Shown piece by piece: positions 54,428 through 63,998 of a stretch of DNA of 64,000 bases (its first letter is position 1; each line of letters begins with the position of its first letter). The translations under genes were made by a program, and so were the position numbers. The DNA lies in the NCBI GenBank assembly GCA_964567745.1, contig CAZMNY010000008.1, forward strand, positions 62,001 to 126,000, written 5' to 3'. Under the pieces are notes generated by a model. The model saw only the letters and a program-made list of their open reading frames with translations. It made no database searches and had not been told where the DNA came from. Origin of the DNA: CAZMNY01 sp964567745. Its GTDB lineage: Bacteria; Planctomycetota; Planctomycetia; Pirellulales; Pirellulaceae.

Positions 54428-54965
54428 CGGTGCGCGAGGGTTCGTGAGCAGGAATTGCGGGCGGCCGAAACGACTCGAAATCTTTTCGCGGTTTCTTGCT
54501 TCGCTTAGGTCGGTGTGCACAACGGCGCCGATCTGTGCGCAATACAGCGCAGCTTTTCCTGACGGTGTATTTCTTTCGCGCACCATCACTTCTTTTCTTG
54601 GCGTAAACGGTTGGCAGTCAAGGTGCAATCGACCTGCCGCCGGGGCGTCGATCATTGTCAAACTGTAGGGTTTGCGTAGAAAAGTTCTGTTCGCCGGGGA
54701 GATGGCGGCAATTTTTCGCGGCGAAATCATCTCGCTGCGCGAGGGCCGATGGCGAATTGTGGAACCGATCTGGCCGAGGTAAACTGCGGGAGACTTCTTG
54801 AGGTTGCGGCCGGCGCTCGCGTTAGGTTTGCCGACCCGCAAGACGACGTCAGTTCGATTTCGCGACTTACGCGTTGAGTTTGGATCGATGACGCCGTTTG
54901 CATCGCAAGAGCGGTTATATGTACCGGTAGGAACGATAACGAGTTATGTTGTGGAAAGGCGGACA
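54428..54965. other. Long leader region upstream of citrate synthase
   Basis: 538 bases without a convincing gene. The gltA frame is open back to 54798, but its peptide is basic and unlike any citrate synthase. No T-run terminator for the PpiC gene and no clear promoter could be named; AAAGG lies six bases before the gltA ATG. Confidence 0.5.
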
Positions 54966-56252
54966 ATGCCCGATTCGGCCAAACTTACAGTCGGTGATGC
55001 GGAATATGAGCTGGACGTGGTCACGGGAAGTGAAAACGAATCGGCGATTGAGATCGCAGCGTTACGCGGCCAATCGGGATTAATAACGCTGGATGAAGGG
55101 TTCGCGAACACAGGTTCGACTTCTAGCGCCATTACGTTTCTCGATGGCGAAAAAGGCGTGCTCCGCTATCGCGGCTACCCGATCGAAGTGCTTGCCGAGA
55201 ATTGCGACTTCCTCGAAGTCGCCTATCTGCTGATCTATGGCGAGCTGCCAACCGAATCGGAACTGGCGGGCTTCCGAGCGAGCATTCGAAGCCATACCAT
55301 GCTGCACGAGGGCATGCGTTCGTTCTACAACGGCTTCCCCAGCGACGCACACCCGATGGCGATCGCGTCGTCGGTGGTCACCGCGTTATCCACCTTCTAC
55401 CAGGATGCATTGGATCCGAGCGACCCGGCTCAAGTTGAAGTGTCGATTCACCGATTGTTGGCGAAACTGCCGACGATCGCGGCCTACAGCTACAAGAAAT
55501 CGTGGGGACAACCGTTCAACTATCCGCAAAACGATCTCGACTATTGCGAAAACTTCCTTCGCATGATGTTTGCCGTACCGAGTGAACCGTACGAACTCGA
55601 TCCCGACTTCGCTCGAGCGCTAAACATGTTGTTGATTGTCCACGCCGATCACGAACAAAACTGCAGCACGTCGACCGTTCGCATGGTCGGCTCATCTGAC
55701 GCCAATCTGTTCGCCTCGATCAGCGCCGGCATCTGCGCCTTGTGGGGTCCGTTGCACGGCGGCGCCAACGAAGCGGTTGTGAACATGCTCGAGAAAATCA
55801 TCGAGGATGGCTGCAATGTGAAGAAGTATGTCGACATGGCCAAAGACAAGCAGAGTGGTTTTCGCTTGATGGGCTTTGGACATCGCGTTTACAAAAATTT
55901 CGATCCGAGAGCGACCATCATTCAAGCTCAGTGCGACAAGTTGCTCGAGAAGCTTGAAATCCGCGATCCGCTGTTCGACGTGGCTCAGGAATTAGCCGAC
56001 GTCGCGTTGAACGATCCCTATTTCGTCGAACGCAAACTCTATCCGAACGTCGACTTCTATTCCGGCGTGATCTACCGAGCGATCGGAATTCCGGTCCAAA
56101 TGTTCACCGTTCTGTTTGCGATCGGCCGACTACCCGGTTGGATTGCCCACTGGGTCGAAATGCACGGCTCGGAACGCAAACGCATCGCGCGGCCTCGACA
56201 GGTTTACACGGGCGAGACGGTTCGCGAATTCAAGCCGATCGAACAGCGATAG
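54966..56252 (+). CDS. gltA: Citrate synthase (type II)
   Basis: 428 residues from the ATG at 54966 (MPDSAKLTVGDAEYEL), the normal length of the hexameric, NADH-sensitive type. Condenses acetyl-CoA and oxaloacetate in the TCA cycle. Seen: N-terminal strand domain, ITFLDGEKGVLRYRGYPIEV, VDF-type helix FLEVAYLLIYGELPTESEL, substrate His in LLIVHADHEQNCSTSTVRMV, acetyl-CoA/His block CALWGPLHGGANEAVV, GFGHRVYKNFDPRA and the catalytic Asp region VDFYSGVIYRAIGIP. The gene is monocistronic-looking after a 538-base leader, with a NUDIX gene 88 bases downstream. Confidence 0.97.
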   Translation: MPDSAKLTVGDAEYELDVVTGSENESAIEIAALRGQSGLITLDEGFANTGSTSSAITFLDGEKGVLRYRGYPIEVLAENCDFLEVAYLLIYGELPTESELAGFRASIRSHTMLHEGMRSFYNGFPSDAHPMAIASSVVTALSTFYQDALDPSDPAQVEVSIHRLLAKLPTIAAYSYKKSWGQPFNYPQNDLDYCENFLRMMFAVPSEPYELDPDFARALNMLLIVHADHEQNCSTSTVRMVGSSDANLFASISAGICALWGPLHGGANEAVVNMLEKIIEDGCNVKKYVDMAKDKQSGFRLMGFGHRVYKNFDPRATIIQAQCDKLLEKLEIRDPLFDVAQELADVALNDPYFVERKLYPNVDFYSGVIYRAIGIPVQMFTVLFAIGRLPGWIAHWVEMHGSERKRIARPRQVYTGETVREFKPIEQR

Positions 56253-56339
56253 GCGACTGCGATTCGCGACAGCGCGAGGGACGATTGGGATTCGAACGCA
56301 GCCAGCCAACACGTTAGCGAGCAGACGCCGGAGAATCAG

Positions 56340-56858
56340 TTGAATCAACCGAATGTCGTCTTGGAAACAGAACGGTTTCGAGTCGAGGAAGTCCCTGAGC
56401 CTCTGCGAGACGGATCGTCCAAGTCGCGGCATGTGATTCGCCACCCCGGCGCCGTGGCAATCGTACCCGTCCTGTCCGACAAGCGAGTTTGCTTGATTCG
56501 AAACCGTCGCGTTGCCGTTGCACGCGAGCTGATTGAGCTGCCTGCGGGCACGCGCGAGCCGGGCGAAGATCCGCGGAACACGGCCATACGCGAACTGCAA
56601 GAGGAAACCGGATTCGTAGCGCAGCAAGTCGAGCAACTGCATGAGTTCTTCCTGGCGCCGGGAATCATGGACGAACGCATGACCGTCTACTTGGCTACAG
56701 ACTTGACGCCCGGGGACGCTCGTTTGGAAGCCAACGAGTTCATCGAAAACGTGATTCTATCGCTCGATGACGCATTGAAGATGTGCCGCGACGGAACGAT
56801 TGAAGACGCTAAGACATTGGTTGGACTGTTCATCTACGAGCACCATTTGAGAGGCTAA
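56340..56858 (+). CDS. NUDIX hydrolase (ADP-ribose pyrophosphatase-like)
   Basis: 172 residues from a TTG start with GGAG six bases upstream. The NUDIX box is exact: GTREPGED...REL.EE.GF (G-x5-E-x7-REL-x-EE-x-GF), near residues 77-99. The N-terminal beta-domain with VIRHPGAVAIVPVLSDK and the later FFLAPGIMDERMTVYLATD match NudF-type ADP-sugar pyrophosphatases. It should clear ADP-ribose or ADP-sugars in the cytoplasm. It is placed between gltA and the AlkD-like gene, all on the plus strand, with spacings of 87 and 60 bases. Confidence 0.92.
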   Translation: MNQPNVVLETERFRVEEVPEPLRDGSSKSRHVIRHPGAVAIVPVLSDKRVCLIRNRRVAVARELIELPAGTREPGEDPRNTAIRELQEETGFVAQQVEQLHEFFLAPGIMDERMTVYLATDLTPGDARLEANEFIENVILSLDDALKMCRDGTIEDAKTLVGLFIYEHHLRG

Positions 56859-56918
56859 ATCGTTCATAGCGATTGCCGTTGATCGACATCTCCGCTCAGC
56901 CATCAAAGGAATCGAACG

Positions 56919-57629
56919 ATGAAAACGTTGCCTCAGGTCATGAAGGCCCTCAAGAGCAAAGGTAAGGAAAACACTCGCAAGATTTTCGCCAAACATGGCG
57001 CCGACGGCGATTTCTACGGCGTGAGCGTAGCGGACCTCAAGGTCATCGCAAAAAAGATCAAAGGGAATCAGAATCTGGCCCTCGAGCTCTTCGATTGCGG
57101 CAATCTCGACGCCATGTACCTGGCCGGGCTCGTCGCCGATGGCTCTCAAATGACGAAACCACAGCTGAACGGCTGGGCGAAAAAAGCGTCGTGGCAAATG
57201 ATCTCGGAATACACAGTGCCCTGGGTCGCAGTCGAACACGAGGACGCCGTGCAGCTGGCCTGGGACTGGACGGAATCGTCGAAGGAGTCGGTGATCACGA
57301 CCGGTTGGTGTACGTACGCCGGCATCGTCGCAGTCACGCCCGACGACGAACTCGATCTCGATGAGATCGTCCAATTGCTCGACTACGTGCAAGACAACAT
57401 CGTCGACTCGGACGATCGAGTTCGCTATACGATGAACGGATTTGTGATCGCCGTCGGCGGTTACGTCAAGCCGTTGCTTGCACGAGCGAAAGAGGTCGCC
57501 AAAGCCAATGGTCTGGTGAAGGTCGACATGAACGGCACGGCCTGCAAAGTGCCCCACGCGCCGGAATACATCGCCAAGATGGAAAAGATGGGACGCGTCG
57601 GCAAGAAGCGAAAAACGATCCGTTGTTGA
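56919..57629 (+). CDS. DNA alkylation repair protein (AlkD-like HEAT-repeat)
   Basis: 236 residues, AAAGGA eight bases before the ATG. HEAT-like helical repeats of the DNA_alkylation (PF08713) family: KALKSKGKENTRKIFAKHG, YGVSVADLKVIAKKIKG, YLAGLVADGSQMTKPQLNG, NGFVIAVGGYVKPLLARA, then a basic tail (GRVGKKRKTIRC). Family members include the base-excision glycosylase AlkD, but this subgroup with the CKVPHAPEYIAKMEK end is less studied and the catalytic Trp/Asp set was not verified. Cytoplasmic. The hexanucleotide repeat begins 115 bases after its stop. Confidence 0.88.
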   Translation: MKTLPQVMKALKSKGKENTRKIFAKHGADGDFYGVSVADLKVIAKKIKGNQNLALELFDCGNLDAMYLAGLVADGSQMTKPQLNGWAKKASWQMISEYTVPWVAVEHEDAVQLAWDWTESSKESVITTGWCTYAGIVAVTPDDELDLDEIVQLLDYVQDNIVDSDDRVRYTMNGFVIAVGGYVKPLLARAKEVAKANGLVKVDMNGTACKVPHAPEYIAKMEKMGRVGKKRKTIRC

Positions 57630-57744
57630 ACGGCACCTTTGCCCTCTCGCTCTTTTACTTGTTCTTCTTCTGTTTCGTAATCTTAATCTTAATCCCGTTC
57701 AGACGCTCTTGCTTTTACAGCGGCCGCTGGTTCGGACGGATTAA

Positions 57745-57840
57745 GAGTAAGAGTAAGAGTAAGAGTAAGAGCAAGAGCAAGAGTAAGAGCAAGAGTAAGA
57801 GCAAGAGTAAGAGCAAGAGTAAGAGCAAGAGTAAGAGCAA
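57745..57840. repeat. Hexanucleotide tandem repeat (GAGTAA/GAGCAA)16
   Basis: Sixteen uninterrupted six-base units: four GAGTAA, two GAGCAA, then alternating GAGTAA-GAGCAA five times. It lies just beyond the AlkD-like gene and ends 24 bases before the stop of the convergent RmlD-like gene. No CRISPR spacers; the unit is a simple sequence repeat of the kind prone to slippage. Confidence 0.95.
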
Positions 57841-57864
57841 GAGGGTGCGTAGGAGAGTGGGACC

Positions 57865-58881
57865 CTACGCTCCGCTTGGATTCCGCCGCGAAGGGTTTTC
57901 GTACAGGATCGATTCAAGCAACTCAGCGGAGCCCTCTTCGTTGTCTCGCTGATAGTGCCATTGCCGGTCTGTGGGAATCCACTTTGGATCGAGCGGCCAG
58001 GGATGAAAGGGATCGTAGCCCAAGGCATCCGAGATAAGCGACGACGTCATGCTGACGTTACCAGCTCGCGGCGGAACGGGGCCGGCTTCGTGCCGGTAGC
58101 AACCCATCAGGCAATCAGGGTCATACCCTCCGACGCGATTGATGATTTGAGCGATCTCGTAAAGGCTTAGCCGATTCGGTCCGCCGGCGTGGAAGAGACC
58201 CTTGATCGGGCGAACGAGCAAGTCTTCGAACAGTGGGTTCATGCAATCGGTGTACGTCGGCGTGCGGATTTCGTCGAAATAGAGTGTTGCGGGTTTCTGT
58301 TTCTTGAATCGCGATTGAATCCAGTCGATGGCGCCGGCGTGGCCATTGAAGCTGACGCCCATCGGCAGCGAAATCCTCAAGACACAGGCGTTGTCCGCCT
58401 CGGCCAAGACGAGGCGTTCTGTCTGCACCATCGTCTTGCCGTAGACCGTCACGGGATCGGTCGCATCCGACTCGATGTGCTCACCGCCGCGAGTGCCGGA
58501 GAAGACAAGGTCGATCGACAGGTGAAGTGTCCGCACAGGATGCTCGTACTCTTCAATGGCACCCAGCAACGTGGCCAGGCCGAGCACGTTGACTCGCCAG
58601 GCAAGCATCGGATCGAGCTCACATGCTCGCAACGCACAGGTTCCCTCGGTATTGAGCACCGAACGAAACTTGTGAGTCCGAAAGAGCTCGGCGAGTGAGT
58701 CTCGGTCGTGCAGGTCGCATCCGACAATTCCGGGTTGGCTGAGGGGCCAATTGTCGACACGGCGAACTCCGATGACTTGCTCACCATATCGCCGGCGAAA
58801 ATAATGAAACGCGTTGTATCCCGCAACGCCAGCGACGCCGGTGATCAGAATCGGTAGCGGGATGTCGTTGGGATCTTGCAT
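57865..58881 (-). CDS. RmlD-like NAD(P)-dependent sugar reductase/epimerase
   Basis: 338 residues from the ATG at 58881 (MQDPNDIPLPILITGV); a TTG at 58968 would add 29 residues. Short-chain dehydrogenase fold with ILITGVAGVAGYNAFHYF (NAD(P) loop), LNTEGTCALRACELDPMLAW, TLHLSIDLVFSGTRGGEH, and TVYGKTMVQTERLVL with the YxxxK pair. ARTYTD-type substrate region is EIRTPTYTDCMNPLFEDLL. The dTDP-4-dehydrorhamnose reductase (RmlD) subgroup is the best match, but rhamnose genes are not adjacent, so the sugar is unknown. The gene stands alone on the minus strand, convergent with the hexanucleotide tract. Confidence 0.85.
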   Translation of the reverse strand: MQDPNDIPLPILITGVAGVAGYNAFHYFRRRYGEQVIGVRRVDNWPLSQPGIVGCDLHDRDSLAELFRTHKFRSVLNTEGTCALRACELDPMLAWRVNVLGLATLLGAIEEYEHPVRTLHLSIDLVFSGTRGGEHIESDATDPVTVYGKTMVQTERLVLAEADNACVLRISLPMGVSFNGHAGAIDWIQSRFKKQKPATLYFDEIRTPTYTDCMNPLFEDLLVRPIKGLFHAGGPNRLSLYEIAQIINRVGGYDPDCLMGCYRHEAGPVPPRAGNVSMTSSLISDALGYDPFHPWPLDPKWIPTDRQWHYQRDNEEGSAELLESILYENPSRRNPSGA

Positions 58882-59383
58882 CGATGGTGACGGCGAATTC
58901 CGCCTGATGGACGGCGATTGTGGGGGCTCGCCGGTTTCGATTGAATGCACGTGACTGCTTTTTCGCAAGTTCCCAATGTAGCAGCCGAAGCGGCCGACTC
59001 AGACACCCGCGATATTGCTCGCCGTCGGTTCGCGATTTTTGCCCGATCCGGCTCGAATTGGTTCCGATTGTGCGGGAACTCCCGACTAGGTTTCCGCGTC
59101 TAAGATCTGTTGCAACAGCGGGGACGGTTGTGCAGACAGAAGGGCTTAGTCGGAACTTGTAAGTCGCGAACGATAAGTAACTTATGACAACGGAGATGGG
59201 CAGAGTTTACGGGAAAAACGCCCGCAAACGGTATGGATTCGCTCGTCTCTGTCTAAGCTGGATACTTGCACAGCAAACCAATTGGGCTACCGGTATCGTT
59301 ACGCATAGGCCTGGCGGCGGCGAGAACGGTCCGTGCGAAAAACGAACCACATTTCACGCGTCTCCGATCGGGGAACAAAGATT
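58882..59383. other. Divergent intergenic region before the LEPR-XLL gene
   Basis: 502 bases. A short palindrome ATAAGTAACTTAT is at 59173-59185. GGGG lies ten bases before the 59384 ATG. No gene or strong hairpin is seen. Confidence 0.5.
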
Positions 59384-62300
59384 ATGAGCCATTCGAAACG
59401 GAATAAACTCCGTGTCTCACATCGCTCCAACCTCTGGGGGGCGAGCGAGTTGCGTCGCCGCCGCAAACAGCAGAGTCGGTCTCGATCGATGTTTCTCGAG
59501 CAACTCGAAGCCCGCACCATGCTGGCTGCAGACACCTTCGTTTCGCTCGCCGAAGAGACCGCGCTGGTCGCTGAAGGCGAGCCCCAGGCGGAAGGCGAAA
59601 GCCGAGCCTTGGCGAATCTAACCGACTTCGCCGTAGCTCTGGATGATGCCGGTGTCGTGATGTACGGATCGCCGACGTGTCCCGCCTGTGCCCGGCAGAA
59701 GGCGCTTTTTGGAGACGGCGCCGACTCCCTTCCCGAAATCAATGTCACGAACCCCGACGGTTCGCTCAATCAGATCGGCATCGACAATAATATTACGGTC
59801 ACGCCAACCTGGGATTTCCCAGATGGCAGTCGCCTGACAGGTTTCTTGACCCTGAGCCAACTTAGCGCGGCGTCTGGCGTTCCGTTGCCGACAAACATCG
59901 TCGCCTTGCAGACAAACGGCGGCACGATTGAATTGGAAACGCTCGCTGGCAACGCGCCGGGCACCGTCGACAACTTTTTGAATTATGTCAACGACGGCGA
60001 CTACGACAACACTGTGTTTCACCGACTCGTTCCCGGATTCGTCCTGCAAGGCGGCGGATTCGAGACGACAAGCGAAACGCTCGTCAACTCGAGCCAGTTG
60101 TCATCGATCCCGACTGATCCGCCCATCACCAATGAATTCGATGTATCGAATACTCGCGCCACCGTCGCGATGGCGAAACTTGGCGGAAACCCGGACAGCG
60201 CGACGAGTCAGTTGTTCGTGAATCTCGGCAACAACAGCGCGAATCTAGATAATCAAAACGGCGGCTTTACGGTCTTCGCCATTGTCCGTGATATGGCGGC
60301 AGTCGATCAGCTCGCTCAAACTCCAACTCGCAATCTTGGCGGCGCGTTTTCGTCGCTGCCCGTTTCGGCGACGGACCAACTTGTTGTTGTTCAATCGATT
60401 GAGGGGAGCGGTGAGATTCGCGGCGTTGCGTTTGTGGACGCCGACACGGACGGCGTGCGAGACAACGGCGAAACCGCGATTGAAAACTTGACCGTGTTCG
60501 TTGACGCCGACGATGACGGCGTTTTCGATTCGGGCGAACTCTCGGCAACGACCGATGCCAACGGCAACTACTCAATCGTTGTCGGTGCCGGCGACCACAT
60601 TGTACGGTTTGCACTCGGAGCTAACGAAACATCGACGACGGCGTTGGCCGCCCGGCATGAAGTCACCGTCGAAATCGGGCGGGCGACCATTCAAGACCTC
60701 GGCCGATTTACGGTCGACGACGTGACTGCGATCGATCTTTCCGCCGCGTTCGATACCGGTTCGAGCGACACCGACAACCTGACCAACCTCGACAACAGCA
60801 TTGTCGCAAGAGCGCTCGAGTTCGTCGTTAGCGGCGCAGCCAATGGTGCCATTGTCCGGCTCTTCGCTGGCAACCAACTTTTGGGACAAGCGACGGCGAG
60901 CAGTCCGGCGACGATCCTGACCAATGGTGATTTTGAACTCGATGGCAGCACGGTGATTACCGCTGAGCAAGAGGTGGCTGGCGTCACCGGGCCGAGAAAC
61001 ACCTCGCTCACGATTAACATCGATGACGCGCCGCCGACGTTTACGACGACCCCGCCAACGCTGGTGACCGTGGCCGAAGCGATTTCCTACGACGCAAATA
61101 CTCAGGATGCAGCCGACACGTTTTCGCTCGTCAACCCTCCGGCCGGCGCGACCATCGACGCCAACACCGGTGTCTTGTCTTGGACTCCGACGTCGGCTCA
61201 AGTTGGAAATCATTCGTTCGAGATTGCCGCTACGGATATAGCGGGAAATGAAGTCCGCCAAACGGCCAACATCGAGGTGCTTAGTAACGACAAGATCGTC
61301 GTGCGGCTCGAGGTTACCGATTTGGGCGGTTCGCCGATCACTGAAATTGACGCGGGCGAGCAATTCCTCGTGCGGGGATTTGTCAGCGACAACCGAGTCG
61401 CGCCGCAAGGCGTCGCCCAAGCTTACTTTGACTTGATCTACCAGAACAACTTCGTGCTCGCCGACGGACCGATCACCTTCGGCACCAGTTTCCCGAACTC
61501 ACAAACCGGCGACAACAGCCAAATTGGATCAATTGACGAACTTGGTGCCGCGGGCAACACGACGGTCGTTAACGGCACCGAGCTTCAGCTGTTCGAAGCT
61601 CCGTTTCTCGCAAACGTTGGCGGTGTCGAGACGTTTAGCGGCGAACCGGCGGACGTTTTTCCAGCCAGTGATAGCCTGCTAGTTGGCGATTCCAATCCTG
61701 TCCTAACCGACTTGATTCGAATTGATGGCGTCGACCTGACAATCAACTTGGCGTTCGGCGCCAATGGCGACCTCGTCGGCATCGATGAAGACTCGACCAA
61801 CAACACGATCGATGTGTTGGCGAACGATCAGAACCTGCAAGGCTCATCGGCTGAGCTGACGATCTCCGCAGTGGGCGCTTCTGGTCAAGGAGCAACGATT
61901 CAAATCGCCGGCGATTCTAAGTCGGTGTTGTATACGCCCGCCGCTGACTTTGTCGGAGTCGACACATTTACCTACACCGTGACCGATGGAGTTGGATTTG
62001 ACACGGCGACGGTCGTCGTGAACGTGCTGGACGTCAACGACCCGCCCACCGCCGTGGACGACGCGTTTGACCTGACGGAAGATGACGGCCAGATGTTGCT
62101 TGACGTTGTGCTCAATGACTTGATCACTCCTGACACAGGCGAGACGCTGCTGATCACCAACGTCTCCTCTCCGAATCGAGGCGGCCAAGCGACCATTGGC
62201 GGTGCCGGCAGTTTCGTCCATTACACACCCGCTGCGGACATCAACGGCGTTGAGACGTTTACTTATACCGTTCGCGACAATCGAGGCCTGACGAGCCAAG

Positions 62301-63955
62301 GGACTGTCACTGTCAACTTGGCGGCAGTCAACGATGAGCCGACGGCAAACGGCGACAATTTCAACCTCAATGAAGACGACCCAGCCGCCATTTTCCGCCC
62401 GCTGGCGAACGACACTTTCGCGCCGGACGAAAACGAAACGCTCACGATCACCGATGTGACGGATCCCGTCAGCGGGACCATCGCCATTGTTGACAACGCA
62501 ACTGGACTCGAGTTCGCTCCGGGGCAAGATTTTGAAGGCCCGGTGTTTGTCACTTACACGATCTCCGACGGCAACGGCGGTGTCGACACCGCAACCGTGC
62601 TGTTTCGAGTCGCTGACGTCAACGATCCGCCCACCGCCGTCGACGACACGGCCACGGTGACCAAGAACACAAGTCAAAATCAGATTGACGTTCTCACGAA
62701 CGATTCGTTCGCTCCAGATTCCGAAGAAGTGCTGAGCGTGGCTGGCGTCGGCGTCCCGGCCAACGGTACGGCGACGGTGAGCGGCGACGGGCTCTCGATT
62801 CTCTATACTCCAAATCAAGGATTCACCGGCGACGATACCGTCACATACACCTTGGACGATGGCCGCGGCGGCCAAGCGACCGGGACGGCCACCATCACGG
62901 TTCGCGATTTTGAGCCGAGCATGATCGGCGGCGCCGTGTTTGTGGACAGCAACGGCAATGGACTCCGAGATTTCGGCGAAACGCCCATTGGAGGCGTCTC
63001 GGTCGCATTGTTTGGAGTTGATGATTTTGGAGCTCAAGTCGATCTCACCGTACTCACCGATTCAACGGGGACATACAAGTTCGAAAATCTCGCGTCTGGA
63101 GATTACTCGGTTCAACAGAGTCAGCCCGGGTATCTCGTCGATGGACCTGACCACGTTGGAACGCAAGGCGGAAGTTTGACGGCGAATGACACGATTTCAG
63201 TCGACCTTGCTGAAGGTCTCGAAGGACTCGCCAACAACTTTACCGAGCTCGGACGAGTCGTTGAGTTTGTCAAACTGAGCGATTTCTTCCTTCGACCGAC
63301 GATGCCCCAAGCCGAACTGTTCGAGGACACTCAAACAGGCACCCAGACGTTTGCACTCGGCCCAGGTTGGGAGAACGTTACGAGCGTCAACCTCGCCAGT
63401 CCTGACAACGGTCAAGGATCCGCCGTCTTGAACGTGGCCACAAGTAACGGCAACAACCAAACTGTCGCCGTGCCTCATAATCAACTTGAGACGCGCGTGG
63501 CAGGCAGCCAGATCTACCGAAAAGTCTTGGCTTCGGTTGCCGAACTCGGCGTGAACGCAAGCGGCGAAGACGCACCCGTTGGCGAAGGCGAACGGAACGC
63601 CATTTCGCAACAACCGGATTCAAGCCTTCCGCCCGTCAGCCTGCCTCCTGGCTCGCGGCCCGTCTCGCGACCGGTTATCGATAGCCGGCCTATTGAGGTG
63701 AGCAACAATTCGGTGCCTTTGGCGGAAGGCGAATCGCTGTCGGTGAATTCGCGATCTCTGTCGAGCGACGTAAGGCAACTCGCTCAGTCGATTCGACACA
63801 ATGCGGACTCTACTCTAACCGCCTGGCCGAGCGAAGCGCGTGAGGAGATTATTGCCGAGCATGCCATTGCGGCGTCGGAAGACCACTACGCCGAATCGCT
63901 GGACGACGTTCTTGCTGATGACACATCAGACCTGCTTTCCGACTTGCTGCCATAG
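59384..63955 (+). CDS. Giant LEPR-XLL surface protein with thioredoxin-like, cyclophilin and adhesin-type repeat domains
   Basis: 1,523 residues from the ATG at 59384. The N-terminus is highly basic (residues 1-36), then FLEQLEARTMLAAD, a LEPR-XLL-type motif of planctomycete exported proteins. Residues about 80-165 carry a thioredoxin-like region with CPAC at 99-102. About 171-340 is a cyclophilin-type isomerase (TVDNFLNYVNDGDYDNTVFH, FVLQGGGFETTSE, GNPDSATSQLFVNLG). Then come an SdrD/B-like domain (GVAFVDADTDGVRDNGE), a putative Ig domain near 549-632, four Big_9/cadherin-like repeats about 800-1174 (DVLAND words), a second SdrD/B-like domain and a disordered tail. No C-terminal anchor seen. 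Probably extracellular or envelope-bound. The chimera is the notable feature. Confidence 0.88.
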   Translation: MSHSKRNKLRVSHRSNLWGASELRRRRKQQSRSRSMFLEQLEARTMLAADTFVSLAEETALVAEGEPQAEGESRALANLTDFAVALDDAGVVMYGSPTCPACARQKALFGDGADSLPEINVTNPDGSLNQIGIDNNITVTPTWDFPDGSRLTGFLTLSQLSAASGVPLPTNIVALQTNGGTIELETLAGNAPGTVDNFLNYVNDGDYDNTVFHRLVPGFVLQGGGFETTSETLVNSSQLSSIPTDPPITNEFDVSNTRATVAMAKLGGNPDSATSQLFVNLGNNSANLDNQNGGFTVFAIVRDMAAVDQLAQTPTRNLGGAFSSLPVSATDQLVVVQSIEGSGEIRGVAFVDADTDGVRDNGETAIENLTVFVDADDDGVFDSGELSATTDANGNYSIVVGAGDHIVRFALGANETSTTALAARHEVTVEIGRATIQDLGRFTVDDVTAIDLSAAFDTGSSDTDNLTNLDNSIVARALEFVVSGAANGAIVRLFAGNQLLGQATASSPATILTNGDFELDGSTVITAEQEVAGVTGPRNTSLTINIDDAPPTFTTTPPTLVTVAEAISYDANTQDAADTFSLVNPPAGATIDANTGVLSWTPTSAQVGNHSFEIAATDIAGNEVRQTANIEVLSNDKIVVRLEVTDLGGSPITEIDAGEQFLVRGFVSDNRVAPQGVAQAYFDLIYQNNFVLADGPITFGTSFPNSQTGDNSQIGSIDELGAAGNTTVVNGTELQLFEAPFLANVGGVETFSGEPADVFPASDSLLVGDSNPVLTDLIRIDGVDLTINLAFGANGDLVGIDEDSTNNTIDVLANDQNLQGSSAELTISAVGASGQGATIQIAGDSKSVLYTPAADFVGVDTFTYTVTDGVGFDTATVVVNVLDVNDPPTAVDDAFDLTEDDGQMLLDVVLNDLITPDTGETLLITNVSSPNRGGQATIGGAGSFVHYTPAADINGVETFTYTVRDNRGLTSQGTVTVNLAAVNDEPTANGDNFNLNEDDPAAIFRPLANDTFAPDENETLTITDVTDPVSGTIAIVDNATGLEFAPGQDFEGPVFVTYTISDGNGGVDTATVLFRVADVNDPPTAVDDTATVTKNTSQNQIDVLTNDSFAPDSEEVLSVAGVGVPANGTATVSGDGLSILYTPNQGFTGDDTVTYTLDDGRGGQATGTATITVRDFEPSMIGGAVFVDSNGNGLRDFGETPIGGVSVALFGVDDFGAQVDLTVLTDSTGTYKFENLASGDYSVQQSQPGYLVDGPDHVGTQGGSLTANDTISVDLAEGLEGLANNFTELGRVVEFVKLSDFFLRPTMPQAELFEDTQTGTQTFALGPGWENVTSVNLASPDNGQGSAVLNVATSNGNNQTVAVPHNQLETRVAGSQIYRKVLASVAELGVNASGEDAPVGEGERNAISQQPDSSLPPVSLPPGSRPVSRPVIDSRPIEVSNNSVPLAEGESLSVNSRSLSSDVRQLAQSIRHNADSTLTAWPSEAREEIIAEHAIAASEDHYAESLDDVLADDTSDLLSDLLP

Positions 63956-63971
63956 GCAAGCAGTCTTCATT

Positions 63972-63998
63972 CATCCTGTCAATTTTGTAGATTCTGTC
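63972..63998. repeat. 27-bp dispersed intergenic repeat, copy D
   Basis: CATCCTGTCAATTTTGTAGA followed by TTCTGTC, 16 bases after the stop of the giant gene; diverged relative to copies A-C but in the same orientation. Confidence 0.65.

Noticed and set aside
57745..57840. CRISPR-like array
   Set aside because: Units are six bases with no spacers, and no cas genes are near.
61844..63037. 397-codon open frame on the minus strand
   Set aside because: Antisense to the Big_9 repeats; repeats in one strand produce repeats in the other.
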